7,166 bases of DNA from Novosphingobium sp. UBA6272 (GTDB lineage: Bacteria > Pseudomonadota > Alphaproteobacteria > Sphingomonadales > Sphingomonadaceae). Shown here piece after piece: positions 1-6,578 of this stretch. Below the pieces are notes generated by a model that had not been told where the DNA came from, did no database searches, and saw only the letters and a list, made by a program, of their open reading frames with translations. Every line of letters begins with the position of its first letter. Within the stretch, counting starts at the first letter, position 1. Made by a program: the position numbers and the translations under genes. The stretch is from contig NZ_DJUW01000021.1 in NCBI RefSeq assembly GCF_002440635.1, positions 1-7,166 of the forward strand, written 5' to 3'.

Positions 1-57
1 CCGCGCGGCGGCGGTGGCGGCGGCTTCGGCGGCCCGCGCGGCGGCGGCGGTGGCGGA
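1..57 (+). repeat. Glycine/arginine-codon direct repeat (33-base period)
   Basis: The first 57 bases are nearly all GGC/GGT codons punctuated by Pro-Arg (CCGCGC) at 1-6 and 34-39. This gives an 11-codon unit, Pro-Arg-Gly6-Phe-Gly-Gly, followed by a second Pro-Arg-Gly6. The period is 33 bases and the array probably continues upstream of the window. It encodes a low-complexity RGG-like tail attached to the cold-shock domains. Such tracts are prone to length change by slippage and to assembly errors. Confidence 0.75.
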
Positions 58-549
58 ATGCCGGCCCAGGTTGTCGGTGAAGGCACCGGAACTGTAAAAT
101 TCTTCAACGCCAACAAGGGCTTCGGCTTTATCCAGCAGGACACCGGCGGCGAAGACGTGTTCGTTCACATCAGCGCGGTTGAGCGCGCCGGGCTCGAAGG
201 CCTTGCAGAAGGTCAGCAGCTGAAGTTCCAGCTGGTCGATCGCGGCGGCAAGGTTTCGGCCAGTGATCTCGAAGTCGTCGGCGATGTCATCGCGGTGCAG
301 AAGCGCGAAGCGCCGCAGCGCGAGCTGACCGGCGAACGCGCCTCCGGAACGGTCAAGTTCTTCAATTCGATGAAGGGCTTCGGCTTTATTACCCGCGATG
401 ACGGGCAGCCCGATGCATTTGTGCACATCAGCGCGGTCGAACGCTCTGGCATGGCTGGCCTCAACGAAGGTGACCGGCTGGAGTTCGACATCGAAGTCGA
501 TCGACGCGGCAAGTACTCGGCGGTCAACCTGACCCCACGCCAGGATTGA
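1..549 (+). CDS. Double cold-shock-domain protein with Gly/Arg-rich N-terminus (5' partial)
   Basis: This is a nucleic-acid-binding protein of the cold-shock (CspA/Y-box) family, expected in the cytoplasm to bind single-stranded RNA or DNA and loosen mRNA structure. The reading frame is open to the first base, and the 19 codons before the Met at 58 encode a Gly-rich run with two Pro-Arg-Gly units, so the true start lies upstream and Met58 is probably internal. Counting from that Met, domain 1 spans about residues 10-74, with RNP1 KGFGFI at 20-25 and RNP2 VFVHIS at 34-39. Domain 2 spans about 97-160, with RNP1 at 106-111 and RNP2 AFVHIS at 120-125. Both domains keep the aromatic binding residues. 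The linker (about 75-96) is charged. Single-domain Csp proteins are about 70 aa, so this is a tandem-domain form; similar proteins are known to me from sphingomonads. A strong terminator follows at 606-650. The family call is secure; the specific role is not known. Confidence 0.93.
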   Translation, partial: PRGGGGGGFGGPRGGGGGGMPAQVVGEGTGTVKFFNANKGFGFIQQDTGGEDVFVHISAVERAGLEGLAEGQQLKFQLVDRGGKVSASDLEVVGDVIAVQKREAPQRELTGERASGTVKFFNSMKGFGFITRDDGQPDAFVHISAVERSGMAGLNEGDRLEFDIEVDRRGKYSAVNLTPRQD

Positions 550-605
550 TCCCGACTGCATCGTCTCGGGGGTTGTCCCCGGACCTGCCAAGTTCTAAAT
601 GCGTG

Positions 606-650
606 CAGATGGCGGCCCTTGCCGGGGCCGCCATTTGTCGTTTTCGTTTT
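606..650 (+). terminator. Intrinsic (Rho-independent) terminator after the cold-shock gene
   Basis: A perfect 10-bp stem (609-618 with 625-634) closes on a 6-base loop, TTGCCG, at 619-624. It extends by three further pairs including one G-U (606-608 with 635-637). The GC-rich stem is followed by a T-rich run at 635-650 interrupted by a few C/G bases. It lies 56 bases past the stop codon of the cold-shock gene and ends only 32 bases before the argD start, so it should separate the two transcription units. Confidence 0.88.
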
Positions 651-682
651 CCCGAATCATTCGCTCCAGGAAGGAAGCCGCG

Positions 683-1873
683 ATGTCCATTACGCCCCTC
701 ATGCCAGTCTATCCCCGCTGCGGCTTTCGGCCGGTGCGCGGTGAACACTGCCACCTGATCGGGGAAGACGGCCGGCGCTATCTGGACTTCGCGGCGGGGA
801 TTGCGGTCAACCTGCTGGGCCACAGCCACGAAGGCCTGATTGGCGCGATCCAACAGCAGGCGGCGACGCTGATGCACGTCTCCAACCTCTACGGCAGCCC
901 GCAAGGTGAGCACCTCGCCCAGCGGCTGGTCGACCTGACCTTTGCCGACACTGTGTTCTTCACCAATTCGGGGGTCGAGGCCGTGGAGTGCGCAATCAAG
1001 ACGGTGCGCGCCTATCACCAGCATGTCGGCAACGACCACAAGTTCGAGATAATCACCTTCCGCAACGCCTTCCACGGCCGGACCATGGCGACGATCAGCG
1101 CCTCCAGCCAGGAGAAGATGCACAAGGGATTCTACCCGCTGTTGCCGGGCTTCAAATATGTCGATTTCGATGATCTTGAAGGTGCCAGGGCGGCGATCGG
1201 TCCAAATACTGCAGGCTTCCTTGTGGAGCCGGTGCAGGGCGAGGGCGGGATCCGTCCAGCCTCGGCGGAATTCATGCAGGGCCTGCGCGCGCTGGCCGAC
1301 GAGCATGATCTGCTGCTTGCGCTCGACGAAGTGCAGTGCGGCGTGGCGCGTTCGGGCACGCTTTATGCCTATGAACAGTACGGCATCGAACCCGACGTGA
1401 TGGCCACGGCCAAAGGCCTCGGCGGCGGCTTCCCGCTGGGGGCCTGTCTTGCCACCGAAAAGGCCGCGCGGGGCATGGTGGTCGGCACGCATGGATCGAC
1501 CTATGGCGGCAACCCGCTGGCCATGGCTGCAGGCGAAGCGGTGCTCGATGCGGTGGCGAACGAGGAGTTCCTCGCCGCAGTGCGCGCCAAAAGCGAGCGG
1601 CTGCGCAGCCGGCTTGAACAGTTCATCGGCAATTACCCCGGCCTGTTCGAACTGGTTCGCGGCAAGGGACTGATGCTTGGGATCAAGATGACCCATGAAA
1701 GCCGCGCCCTGGTTGCGCACCTGCGTGACAATCACCAGCTGCTGACCGTGGCCGCCGGTGACAATACGCTGCGGCTGGTCCCCCCGCTGGTGATCGAAGA
1801 TGCCGAAATCGACGAGTTCTTCGAAAAGCTCTCGGCCGGTGCGGCCAGCTACCAGCCACCGGAATTGGCCTGA
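683..1873 (+). CDS. argD: N-acetylornithine aminotransferase
   Basis: This is a class III PLP-dependent aminotransferase that interconverts N-acetylglutamate 5-semialdehyde and N-acetylornithine in arginine biosynthesis; many ArgD enzymes also act as succinyl-diaminopimelate aminotransferase in lysine synthesis. The 396-aa product has the usual family length. Visible motifs are NSGVEA at 95-100, FHGR at 130-133, the cofactor-contacting DEVQ at 215-218, the Schiff-base lysine K244 in TAKGLGGG, and STYGGNP at 272-278. The ATG at 683 is chosen because an AGGAAGGAAG ribosome binding site lies at 668-677. The upstream in-frame ATG at 599 would translate through the terminator hairpin. The TGA stop shares its A with the argF ATG, and argF immediately downstream supports the arginine assignment over other class III transaminases such as GABA or ornithine aminotransferase. 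No clear separate promoter is visible in the 32 bases after the terminator. Confidence 0.95.
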   Translation: MSITPLMPVYPRCGFRPVRGEHCHLIGEDGRRYLDFAAGIAVNLLGHSHEGLIGAIQQQAATLMHVSNLYGSPQGEHLAQRLVDLTFADTVFFTNSGVEAVECAIKTVRAYHQHVGNDHKFEIITFRNAFHGRTMATISASSQEKMHKGFYPLLPGFKYVDFDDLEGARAAIGPNTAGFLVEPVQGEGGIRPASAEFMQGLRALADEHDLLLALDEVQCGVARSGTLYAYEQYGIEPDVMATAKGLGGGFPLGACLATEKAARGMVVGTHGSTYGGNPLAMAAGEAVLDAVANEEFLAAVRAKSERLRSRLEQFIGNYPGLFELVRGKGLMLGIKMTHESRALVAHLRDNHQLLTVAAGDNTLRLVPPLVIEDAEIDEFFEKLSAGAASYQPPELA

Positions 1874-2799
1874 TGACCCGGCATTTTCTGGCGCTGGGCG
1901 ATGCCGGCGGCGATGCGCTGGCGGCGATGATTGCCGACGCGATCGAGCGCAAAGACTATCGCCGTGATGTGCCAAAGGGCGCGCCCGATGGCGATGCCCC
2001 GCTGGCCGGTCATGTCCTTGCGATGGTGTTCGAGAAGAACTCGACCCGGACGCGAGTCTCGTTCGATATGGCCATGCGCCAACTCGGCGGGTCGGCGATC
2101 GTGCTCGATGCCGGGACTACCCAGCTTGGCCGAGGCGAAACCGTTGCCGATACCGCCCGCGTGCTCAGCCGGATGGCCGATGCGATCATGATCCGCACCG
2201 ATGATCACGCCAAGATCGAGGAGATGGCTGCGCATGCCTCGGTTCCGGTGATCAACGGGCTGACCGATCGCTCGCACCCCTGCCAGATCGTGGCCGACCT
2301 GCTGACTCTGGTTGAGCACGGCAAGGCCCTGCCCGGGCTGGAGCTGGCCTGGCTGGGCGATGGCAATAATGTGCTCAATTCAATTGTCGAAGCAGCCGGG
2401 CTGCTCAAGTTCAACGTGCGAATCGGGGTGCCACAGGGCTACGAGTCCGACCAGAGCTTTATCGAAGCGGCGCGGGCACGCGGAGCGCGGATCAGCGTCC
2501 ACCGCGATGCTGCCGAGGCAGTGGCTGGAGCGGATGTGGTGGTGACCGACACCTGGGTCTCGATGGGACAGGAACACGCCCACAACAAGTTGGCTGCGAT
2601 GGCACCCTATCAGGTCAATCCCCTGCTGATGCAGCAAGCGAAGGGCGATGCCCTGTTTCTTCACTGCCTGCCAGCGCACCGCGGAGAAGAGGTGACCGAT
2701 GCGGTGATTGATGGCCCGCAGTCGGTCGTCTGGGACGAAGCCGAGAACCGCATTCACGCGCAGAAATCAGTCCTGCGCTGGGTCTTCGGACAGCTGTGA
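1873..2799 (+). CDS. argF: Ornithine carbamoyltransferase
   Basis: This cytoplasmic enzyme transfers the carbamoyl group from carbamoyl phosphate to ornithine, giving citrulline, the step that feeds argininosuccinate synthase. The 308-aa product has normal family length and all signature sites: carbamoyl-phosphate loop STRTR at 57-61, HPCQ at 135-138, the ornithine-side DTWVSMG region at 226-232 and HCLP at 264-267 with the catalytic-type Cys265. The SMG motif and arginine-gene context favour ornithine over aspartate or putrescine carbamoyltransferase. The start ATG overlaps the argD stop by one base (TGATG) and only a weak purine stretch precedes it, so translation is probably coupled to argD. 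The 3' end overlaps the hslO start by four bases. It could equally be named argI; the biosynthetic neighbour argD supports the anabolic enzyme. Confidence 0.97.
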   Translation: MTRHFLALGDAGGDALAAMIADAIERKDYRRDVPKGAPDGDAPLAGHVLAMVFEKNSTRTRVSFDMAMRQLGGSAIVLDAGTTQLGRGETVADTARVLSRMADAIMIRTDDHAKIEEMAAHASVPVINGLTDRSHPCQIVADLLTLVEHGKALPGLELAWLGDGNNVLNSIVEAAGLLKFNVRIGVPQGYESDQSFIEAARARGARISVHRDAAEAVAGADVVVTDTWVSMGQEHAHNKLAAMAPYQVNPLLMQQAKGDALFLHCLPAHRGEEVTDAVIDGPQSVVWDEAENRIHAQKSVLRWVFGQL

Positions 2800-3707
2800 G
2801 CGCGCCCGAGCATATCGCTCCGGACGAGACCGGGTACGACCGGGTGCTGGCCTTTACCCTGCCTTCGCGCGATGCGCGCGGGCGGACGGTGCGGCTCGGG
2901 CCAGTGCTGGAGACGATCCTCGCCGCGCATGACTACCCGATACCGATCAAGCACCTGTTGGCCGAAGCCCTGGTCCTGGCCGCGCTGGTCGGAACGCTGC
3001 TCAAGGATGGGGAGGGTCAACTGACGATGCAGGCCCAGACCCAGGGCGGCGTGGTTGACTTGCTGGTCTGCGATTACCGCGGCGGTGAGCTGCGCGGCTA
3101 TGTCCGCCACGATGCCGAGCGGCTGGCCATGCTAGGGGCGAATCCTTCGCTGTTCGCGCTGTTCGGGTCGGGCGGTTACCTGGCGATCACATTCGATCTA
3201 GCCAAGACCGGGCAGCGATATCAGGGGATCGTTCCGCTGGAGGGCAGCTCGCTGGCTGAGGCCTGCGAAAGTTACTTCGCTCAGTCCGAACAGGTCCCGA
3301 CCTTGATCAGGGTCGGGGTCCGCAGCGATGCGCGCGGCTGCGTGGCTGGCGGACTGCTGGTGCAGCATCTGCCCGAGGGCGAGGAGGGGCGCGAGCGGCT
3401 GCATGTACGGCTGGATCATCCCGAGTGGGAGCACGTCGCGGCGCTGGCTGGCAGCACCCGGCATGATGAGCTGGTCGATCCCGACCTGTCGCTCGAGGCG
3501 CTGGTCTGGCGGCTGTTCCACGACGAAAGCGAGGTGCGGATCGAACCGTTTCCGCCGCTGTCACGCGGGTGCCGCTGTTCGATCGAGCACTACCAGTCGG
3601 TCCTGGCGCAGTTCCCCGAAGCCGAGCGGCTTGAGATGCGCAATGATGCCGGACTGATCGTGGTTGATTGTGCGTTTTGCTCGCGGCTGTTCGAAATTGA
3701 TGCCTGA
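2796..3707 (+). CDS. hslO: Hsp33 redox-regulated molecular chaperone
   Basis: Hsp33 is a cytoplasmic holdase chaperone that is inactive when reduced and zinc-bound. Oxidation by peroxide or hypochlorite plus heat makes it form disulfides, unfold its linker and bind aggregating proteins. The 303-aa product carries the C-terminal zinc switch intact: Cys259 and Cys261 (CRC) and Cys292 and Cys295 (CAFC), with the 31-residue spacing between the pairs that E. coli Hsp33 has. The N-terminal part (about 10-200) shows the substrate-binding fold features, including the GGxVDLLVCDY and RGYV stretches. The GTG start at 2796 lies inside the argF stop (GTGA overlap), so expression is likely coupled to argF. 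To my knowledge argD-argF-hslO order recurs in alphaproteobacteria. No terminator is evident after the stop. Confidence 0.96.
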   Translation: MSAPEHIAPDETGYDRVLAFTLPSRDARGRTVRLGPVLETILAAHDYPIPIKHLLAEALVLAALVGTLLKDGEGQLTMQAQTQGGVVDLLVCDYRGGELRGYVRHDAERLAMLGANPSLFALFGSGGYLAITFDLAKTGQRYQGIVPLEGSSLAEACESYFAQSEQVPTLIRVGVRSDARGCVAGGLLVQHLPEGEEGRERLHVRLDHPEWEHVAALAGSTRHDELVDPDLSLEALVWRLFHDESEVRIEPFPPLSRGCRCSIEHYQSVLAQFPEAERLEMRNDAGLIVVDCAFCSRLFEIDA

Positions 3708-3736
3708 TCACTCAATTCGTCGCTAAAAATGCACGG

Positions 3737-3765
3737 TTGGCCTGCGCGTGGCGCTGTGGTACAAG
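3737..3765 (+). promoter_or_regulatory. Candidate sigma-70 promoter for the DUF3617-like/queC unit
   Basis: TTGGCC at 3737-3742 and TACAAG at 3760-3765 are separated by 17 bases. Each matches four of six consensus positions. It lies in the 113-base gap after hslO, about 56 bases upstream of the next start codon, and an A-rich stretch (3725-3729) sits just upstream. This is pattern matching only; in a GC-rich genome partial matches arise by chance. Confidence 0.35.
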
Positions 3766-3791
3766 TCCAGGCAAGGCCAAGACCCCATGTG

Positions 3792-3807
3792 CCCCTTGCA
3801 ACAGGGG
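3792..3807 (+). promoter_or_regulatory. Small hairpin overlapping the ribosome binding site of the DUF3617-like gene
   Basis: CCCCT at 3792-3796 can pair with AGGGG at 3803-3807 across a 6-base loop (TGCAAC). The right arm is part of the purine-rich AGGGGAGA ribosome binding site at 3803-3810 that serves the GTG start at 3821. If formed, the stem would hide that site. Five base pairs is short, so a regulatory effect is uncertain. Confidence 0.35.
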
Positions 3808-3820
3808 AGAAAGCAGAATC

Positions 3821-4231
3821 GTGATTACCAGGATGCGCCTTGCCGGACTCGCGACCGTGGCTTTGCTGGCCGTGGCTGGACCGGCCATGGGCGCTGGTTC
3901 CTCGCTGGCCATGCTTGACCAGATCGAAGCCGGCCGTTGGGAAATCCGTCCGCGTGAGCCGGGGGCCGCTCCACAGCGGATCTGTATTTCAACCGGTCAT
4001 CGTCTGATCCAGCTGCGCCATCTCGATGCGCAGTGCGAACGCTTCGTGGTTCAGGACAGCGCGTCCGACGTGGTGGTGCAGTACACCTGCAAGGGCCGCG
4101 GTTACGGTCGTACCCATGTCCGCCGCGAAACCGGAAGACTGGTGCAGATCGACAGCCGCGGAATCGCCAATGGACTGCCGTTCGAATTCAGCGCCGAAGC
4201 ACGCCGCGTGGGCGACTGCACCGGCGGGTGA
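3821..4231 (+). CDS. Small exported DUF3617-like protein of unknown function
   Basis: The 136-aa product has a cleavable signal peptide: basic MITRMR start, hydrophobic segment about 7-22, and an A-M-G signal-peptidase I site giving likely cleavage after residue 24. The mature part has four cysteines (55, 72, 90, 133), suggesting two disulfides in the periplasm. It also has a W-E-I element at 40-42 and a C-terminal beta-rich half with VVVQYTCKG and RRETGRLVQIDS. This pattern resembles small DUF3617-type proteins of sphingomonads, an assignment made from memory and not verified. No catalytic motif is recognised. The GTG at 3821 is preferred because AGGGGAGA lies 10 bases upstream; ATG 3833 is a possible alternative and would keep the signal peptide. 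Extension to 3737 lacks support and would spoil the signal sequence. It precedes queC by 40 bases and may be co-transcribed with it. Confidence 0.8.
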   Translation: MITRMRLAGLATVALLAVAGPAMGAGSSLAMLDQIEAGRWEIRPREPGAAPQRICISTGHRLIQLRHLDAQCERFVVQDSASDVVVQYTCKGRGYGRTHVRRETGRLVQIDSRGIANGLPFEFSAEARRVGDCTGG

Positions 4232-4271
4232 ACCTGTTGCCTTGGGCCAACCAAGCGGCTAGCCCGGCCCC

Positions 4272-4967
4272 ATGTCGAAGCTTCCTCTGGGCGAAGGCCA
4301 CAAGGCCGTGGTGCTGCTTTCGGGCGGCCTCGATTCGATGGTCTGTGCCGCCCTTGCGCGTGAAGCGGGCTACACGCTCTACGCGCTGACCATCGATTAC
4401 AACCAGCGCCACCGCCGCGAACTGGATGCAGCGCGCGATATCGCCGCGTTGATGGGTGTCGAACGCCATGTGATCCTGCCGCTCGACTTGCGTCAATTCG
4501 GCGGATCGGCGCTGACCGACGATATTGTGGTGCCCAAAGACGGAGTGGGAGCGGACATACCGGTTACCTACGTTCCCGCGCGGAATTTGGTGTTCCTGTC
4601 GCTGACCCTGGCTTGGGCAGAAGCACTTGGTGCCCGCGACGTGGTGATCGGGGTCAACGCATTGGACTATTCTGGCTATCCCGACTGCCGCCCTGAATTC
4701 ATCCGGGGCTTTGCCGATCTGGCCGATCTTGCGACCAAGGCTGGGGCGGAAGGCGACAGGTTCCGGATTCACGCTCCACTGCAATTCCTCGGCAAGGCGG
4801 AAATCGCGGCGGAAGCCGGCCGGCTTGGGCTCGATCCGGCGATGAGCTGGTCATGCTATGACCCGCAAGTCGATGGTTCGGCCTGCGGGCTGTGCGATTC
4901 ATGCCGCCTGCGCAAGGAAGGCTTTGCCAAGGCCGGGATTGCCGATACCACGCGTTACGCCAACTAG
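4272..4967 (+). CDS. queC: 7-cyano-7-deazaguanine (preQ0) synthase
   Basis: QueC converts 7-carboxy-7-deazaguanine and ammonia to preQ0 using ATP, in the pathway to queuosine in tRNA anticodons. The 231-aa product begins with the PP-loop ATP pyrophosphatase motif SGGLDSM at 17-23. It ends with the zinc-binding cysteines C195, C205, C208 and C211 (CGLCDSC block), both diagnostic of the family. Other family hallmarks are TIDYNQRH at about 39-46, YVPARN and the GVNALDYSGYPDCRPEF stretch, which includes the family's typical substrate-site residues. ATG 4272 is the only reasonable start before the PP-loop, yet no good Shine-Dalgarno site is seen in the C-rich 40-base gap. Translation may therefore depend on an upstream gene or be weak. 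No queD, queE or queF is in the window; they must lie elsewhere. A preQ1 riboswitch was not recognised. Confidence 0.96.
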   Translation: MSKLPLGEGHKAVVLLSGGLDSMVCAALAREAGYTLYALTIDYNQRHRRELDAARDIAALMGVERHVILPLDLRQFGGSALTDDIVVPKDGVGADIPVTYVPARNLVFLSLTLAWAEALGARDVVIGVNALDYSGYPDCRPEFIRGFADLADLATKAGAEGDRFRIHAPLQFLGKAEIAAEAGRLGLDPAMSWSCYDPQVDGSACGLCDSCRLRKEGFAKAGIADTTRYAN

Positions 4968-4986
4968 AAGTCCAGGGAGAATCCAG

Positions 4987-6561
4987 GTGATCGATCAGCA
5001 GGACGGCAAGCCGGCCGAACCCAAGGCCAGCGGCTACAGCTGGTACGTGCTTGGTGTGCTGGTGGTGGTCTATATCCTGAACTTCATCGACCGGCAGATC
5101 GTTTCGATCCTGGCGGTCGATATCAAGCGCGATCTCGGACTGACCGATGGGGATATGGGTTTTCTGGGCGGTGCGGCCTTTGCAGTGTTCTATGCCTTGT
5201 TCGGCATTCCTCTGGGGCGCCTGGCCGACAACTGGAACCGGGTGCGACTGCTCAGCATTGGATTGGCGCTGTGGTCGACGATGACTGCGCTTTCAGGCTT
5301 CGCCCGTAACCAGCTGACGCTGTCGCTGGCACGGATGGGTGTTGGCGTTGGTGAGGCGACGGCCAGCCCGACCGCCTATTCGCTGATATCGGACTATTTC
5401 CCCAAGACGCAGCGCGCGACCGCGTTGGCTATCTATTCTTCGGGCCTTTACCTCGGTGGCGGGGTATCCCTCTTCATCGGGGCCAAGGTGGTTCAGGCCT
5501 GGAACGATGCCCATCCCGGCGGTGGGCCGCTCGGCCTTGTCGGCTGGCAAGCGGCATTCCTGGTGGTAGGTATACCCGGGCTGCTGCTGGCGCTGTGGGT
5601 GGCGAGCCTGCGCGAACCCATTCGCGGCGCGATGGAAGGGCTGAGCAGCCCCAGTTCGCCGCGGCCTTTTGGCGATTTTCTGGCTGACCTGTCGACCATC
5701 ATTCCTCCGCTGACCGTGCTGGGTGCGGCCCGGCGCGGGCCGGTCGCACTGGCGATAAACCTTGCGGCGGCAGCCTTCGTTATCGTATTCGCCTGGATCA
5801 TGATCGGGCTGACGGATAATGTTCCCCAATGGTCGGCGGTTGCGCTGGGCTATTACGCGGTCTTCTCGTGGGCAAGCTCGCTCCGTTCGAAGGATCCCGC
5901 GACCTTCCGGTTGATCTGGGGGACGCCGGCCTTCATCTGTACCACGCTTGGCTACGGATTGGTTTCGCTTGCGGCCTATGCGCTTGCGTTCTGGTCGCCG
6001 CCCTATGCCGAAACCGTGCTGAAGCTACCCAAGGCGGAACTGGCATTCGTGCTGGGGGGAAGCGGTGCGCTGAGCGGATTCCTGGGAGTGATCATCGGCG
6101 GGCGACTGGCTGACTTCCTGCGCTCACGCAATCCGGCAGGTCGGGTACTGGTGATCCTGTTCGGGGTCATTGCCCCGATCGTGCCGATCTGGATTGGTTA
6201 CACCACAGACAATGCAACGCTGTTCTATTTGATGAATTTCCTCGCCGGGATGTTCGGAGCAGCGGCACTGGGCGCTGCTGCAGCGACCACGCAGGATCTG
6301 GTTCTGCCACGCATGCGCGGAACGGCGACGGCCTCATTCTTCCTTGGCACGACGCTGGTTGGCCTATCCTTCGGCCCTTACATGGTCGGGCAGATTTCGG
6401 ATCTCGCCGGAACTAATGTCGATGGCAAGCTGGTTGGTGACCTGCGCACCGGCATCCTCTCGCTGATCGGGGTTGCTCCGATAGCGGTTGGATTGCTGCT
6501 ATTTGCCTATAGTGCGGTTCCGGCCGCGGAAGCCACAGTGGCAGAGCGCGCTGGAGAATAG
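4987..6561 (+). CDS. MFS transporter, spinster-like, with an enlarged central region
   Basis: This is an inner-membrane secondary transporter; its substrate cannot be read from the sequence. The 524-aa product has TM1 at about 19-37 carrying the NFIDRQ element typical of spinster-type MFS proteins. A motif-A loop, GRLADNWNR, is at 77-85 and is echoed in the second half by GGRLADFLRSR from 371. An RMGVGVGEA stretch lies at 116-124. Between the two six-helix halves lie two extra hydrophobic stretches (about 254-275 and 282-299), which explain a length above the usual 400-450 aa and may give 14 membrane segments. The GTG at 4987 is chosen because AGGGAGA lies at 4974-4980 with 6-base spacing. 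An in-frame ATG at 4858 would run through the end of queC and add an unlikely N-terminus. It starts 19 bases after queC and is probably co-transcribed. The context gives no firm substrate; it need not be linked to queuosine. Confidence 0.9.
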   Translation: MIDQQDGKPAEPKASGYSWYVLGVLVVVYILNFIDRQIVSILAVDIKRDLGLTDGDMGFLGGAAFAVFYALFGIPLGRLADNWNRVRLLSIGLALWSTMTALSGFARNQLTLSLARMGVGVGEATASPTAYSLISDYFPKTQRATALAIYSSGLYLGGGVSLFIGAKVVQAWNDAHPGGGPLGLVGWQAAFLVVGIPGLLLALWVASLREPIRGAMEGLSSPSSPRPFGDFLADLSTIIPPLTVLGAARRGPVALAINLAAAAFVIVFAWIMIGLTDNVPQWSAVALGYYAVFSWASSLRSKDPATFRLIWGTPAFICTTLGYGLVSLAAYALAFWSPPYAETVLKLPKAELAFVLGGSGALSGFLGVIIGGRLADFLRSRNPAGRVLVILFGVIAPIVPIWIGYTTDNATLFYLMNFLAGMFGAAALGAAAATTQDLVLPRMRGTATASFFLGTTLVGLSFGPYMVGQISDLAGTNVDGKLVGDLRTGILSLIGVAPIAVGLLLFAYSAVPAAEATVAERAGE

Positions 6562-6578
6562 CCTAGGCCGGAAGGACT

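Noticed and set aside
567..581. Small hairpin CGGGG/CCCCG shortly after the cold-shock stop codon
   Set aside because: It is a 5-bp stem without a following T-run. The much stronger hairpin with T-run at 606-650 explains termination, so this one was not listed as a terminator.
599..682. N-terminal extension of argD from the ATG at 599
   Set aside because: It would place the terminator hairpin and T-run inside the coding region and add 28 residues not found in the family, and the ATG at 683 has a strong ribosome binding site.
524..1975. A 483-codon open frame on the - strand opposite argD
   Set aside because: It is antisense to argD, whose motifs are unmistakable. Long antisense frames are expected in GC-rich genes with strong third-position bias. 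The translation has no recognisable domain and runs across the terminator.
4232..4271. preQ1 riboswitch before queC
   Set aside because: The gap is only 40 bases and I could not find the short pseudoknot pattern with an A-rich tail typical of preQ1 class I; there is not enough room for the larger classes.
4858..4986. N-terminal extension of the MFS gene from the ATG at 4858
   Set aside because: It overlaps the conserved zinc-binding end of queC in another frame. The added residues are Cys/Arg/Pro-rich and unlike MFS proteins, while GTG 4987 has AGGGAGA at proper spacing.
5293..5829. A 178-codon - strand frame opposite the MFS gene
   Set aside because: The translation is low-complexity Arg/Gln/Pro-rich shadow of the transporter codons, with no domain and no ribosome binding site support.
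6561..6578. Bidirectional terminator between the MFS gene and sodC
   Set aside because: Only an 8-base palindrome GCCTAGGC (6561-6568) is present, with no GC-rich longer stem and no T-run on either strand.
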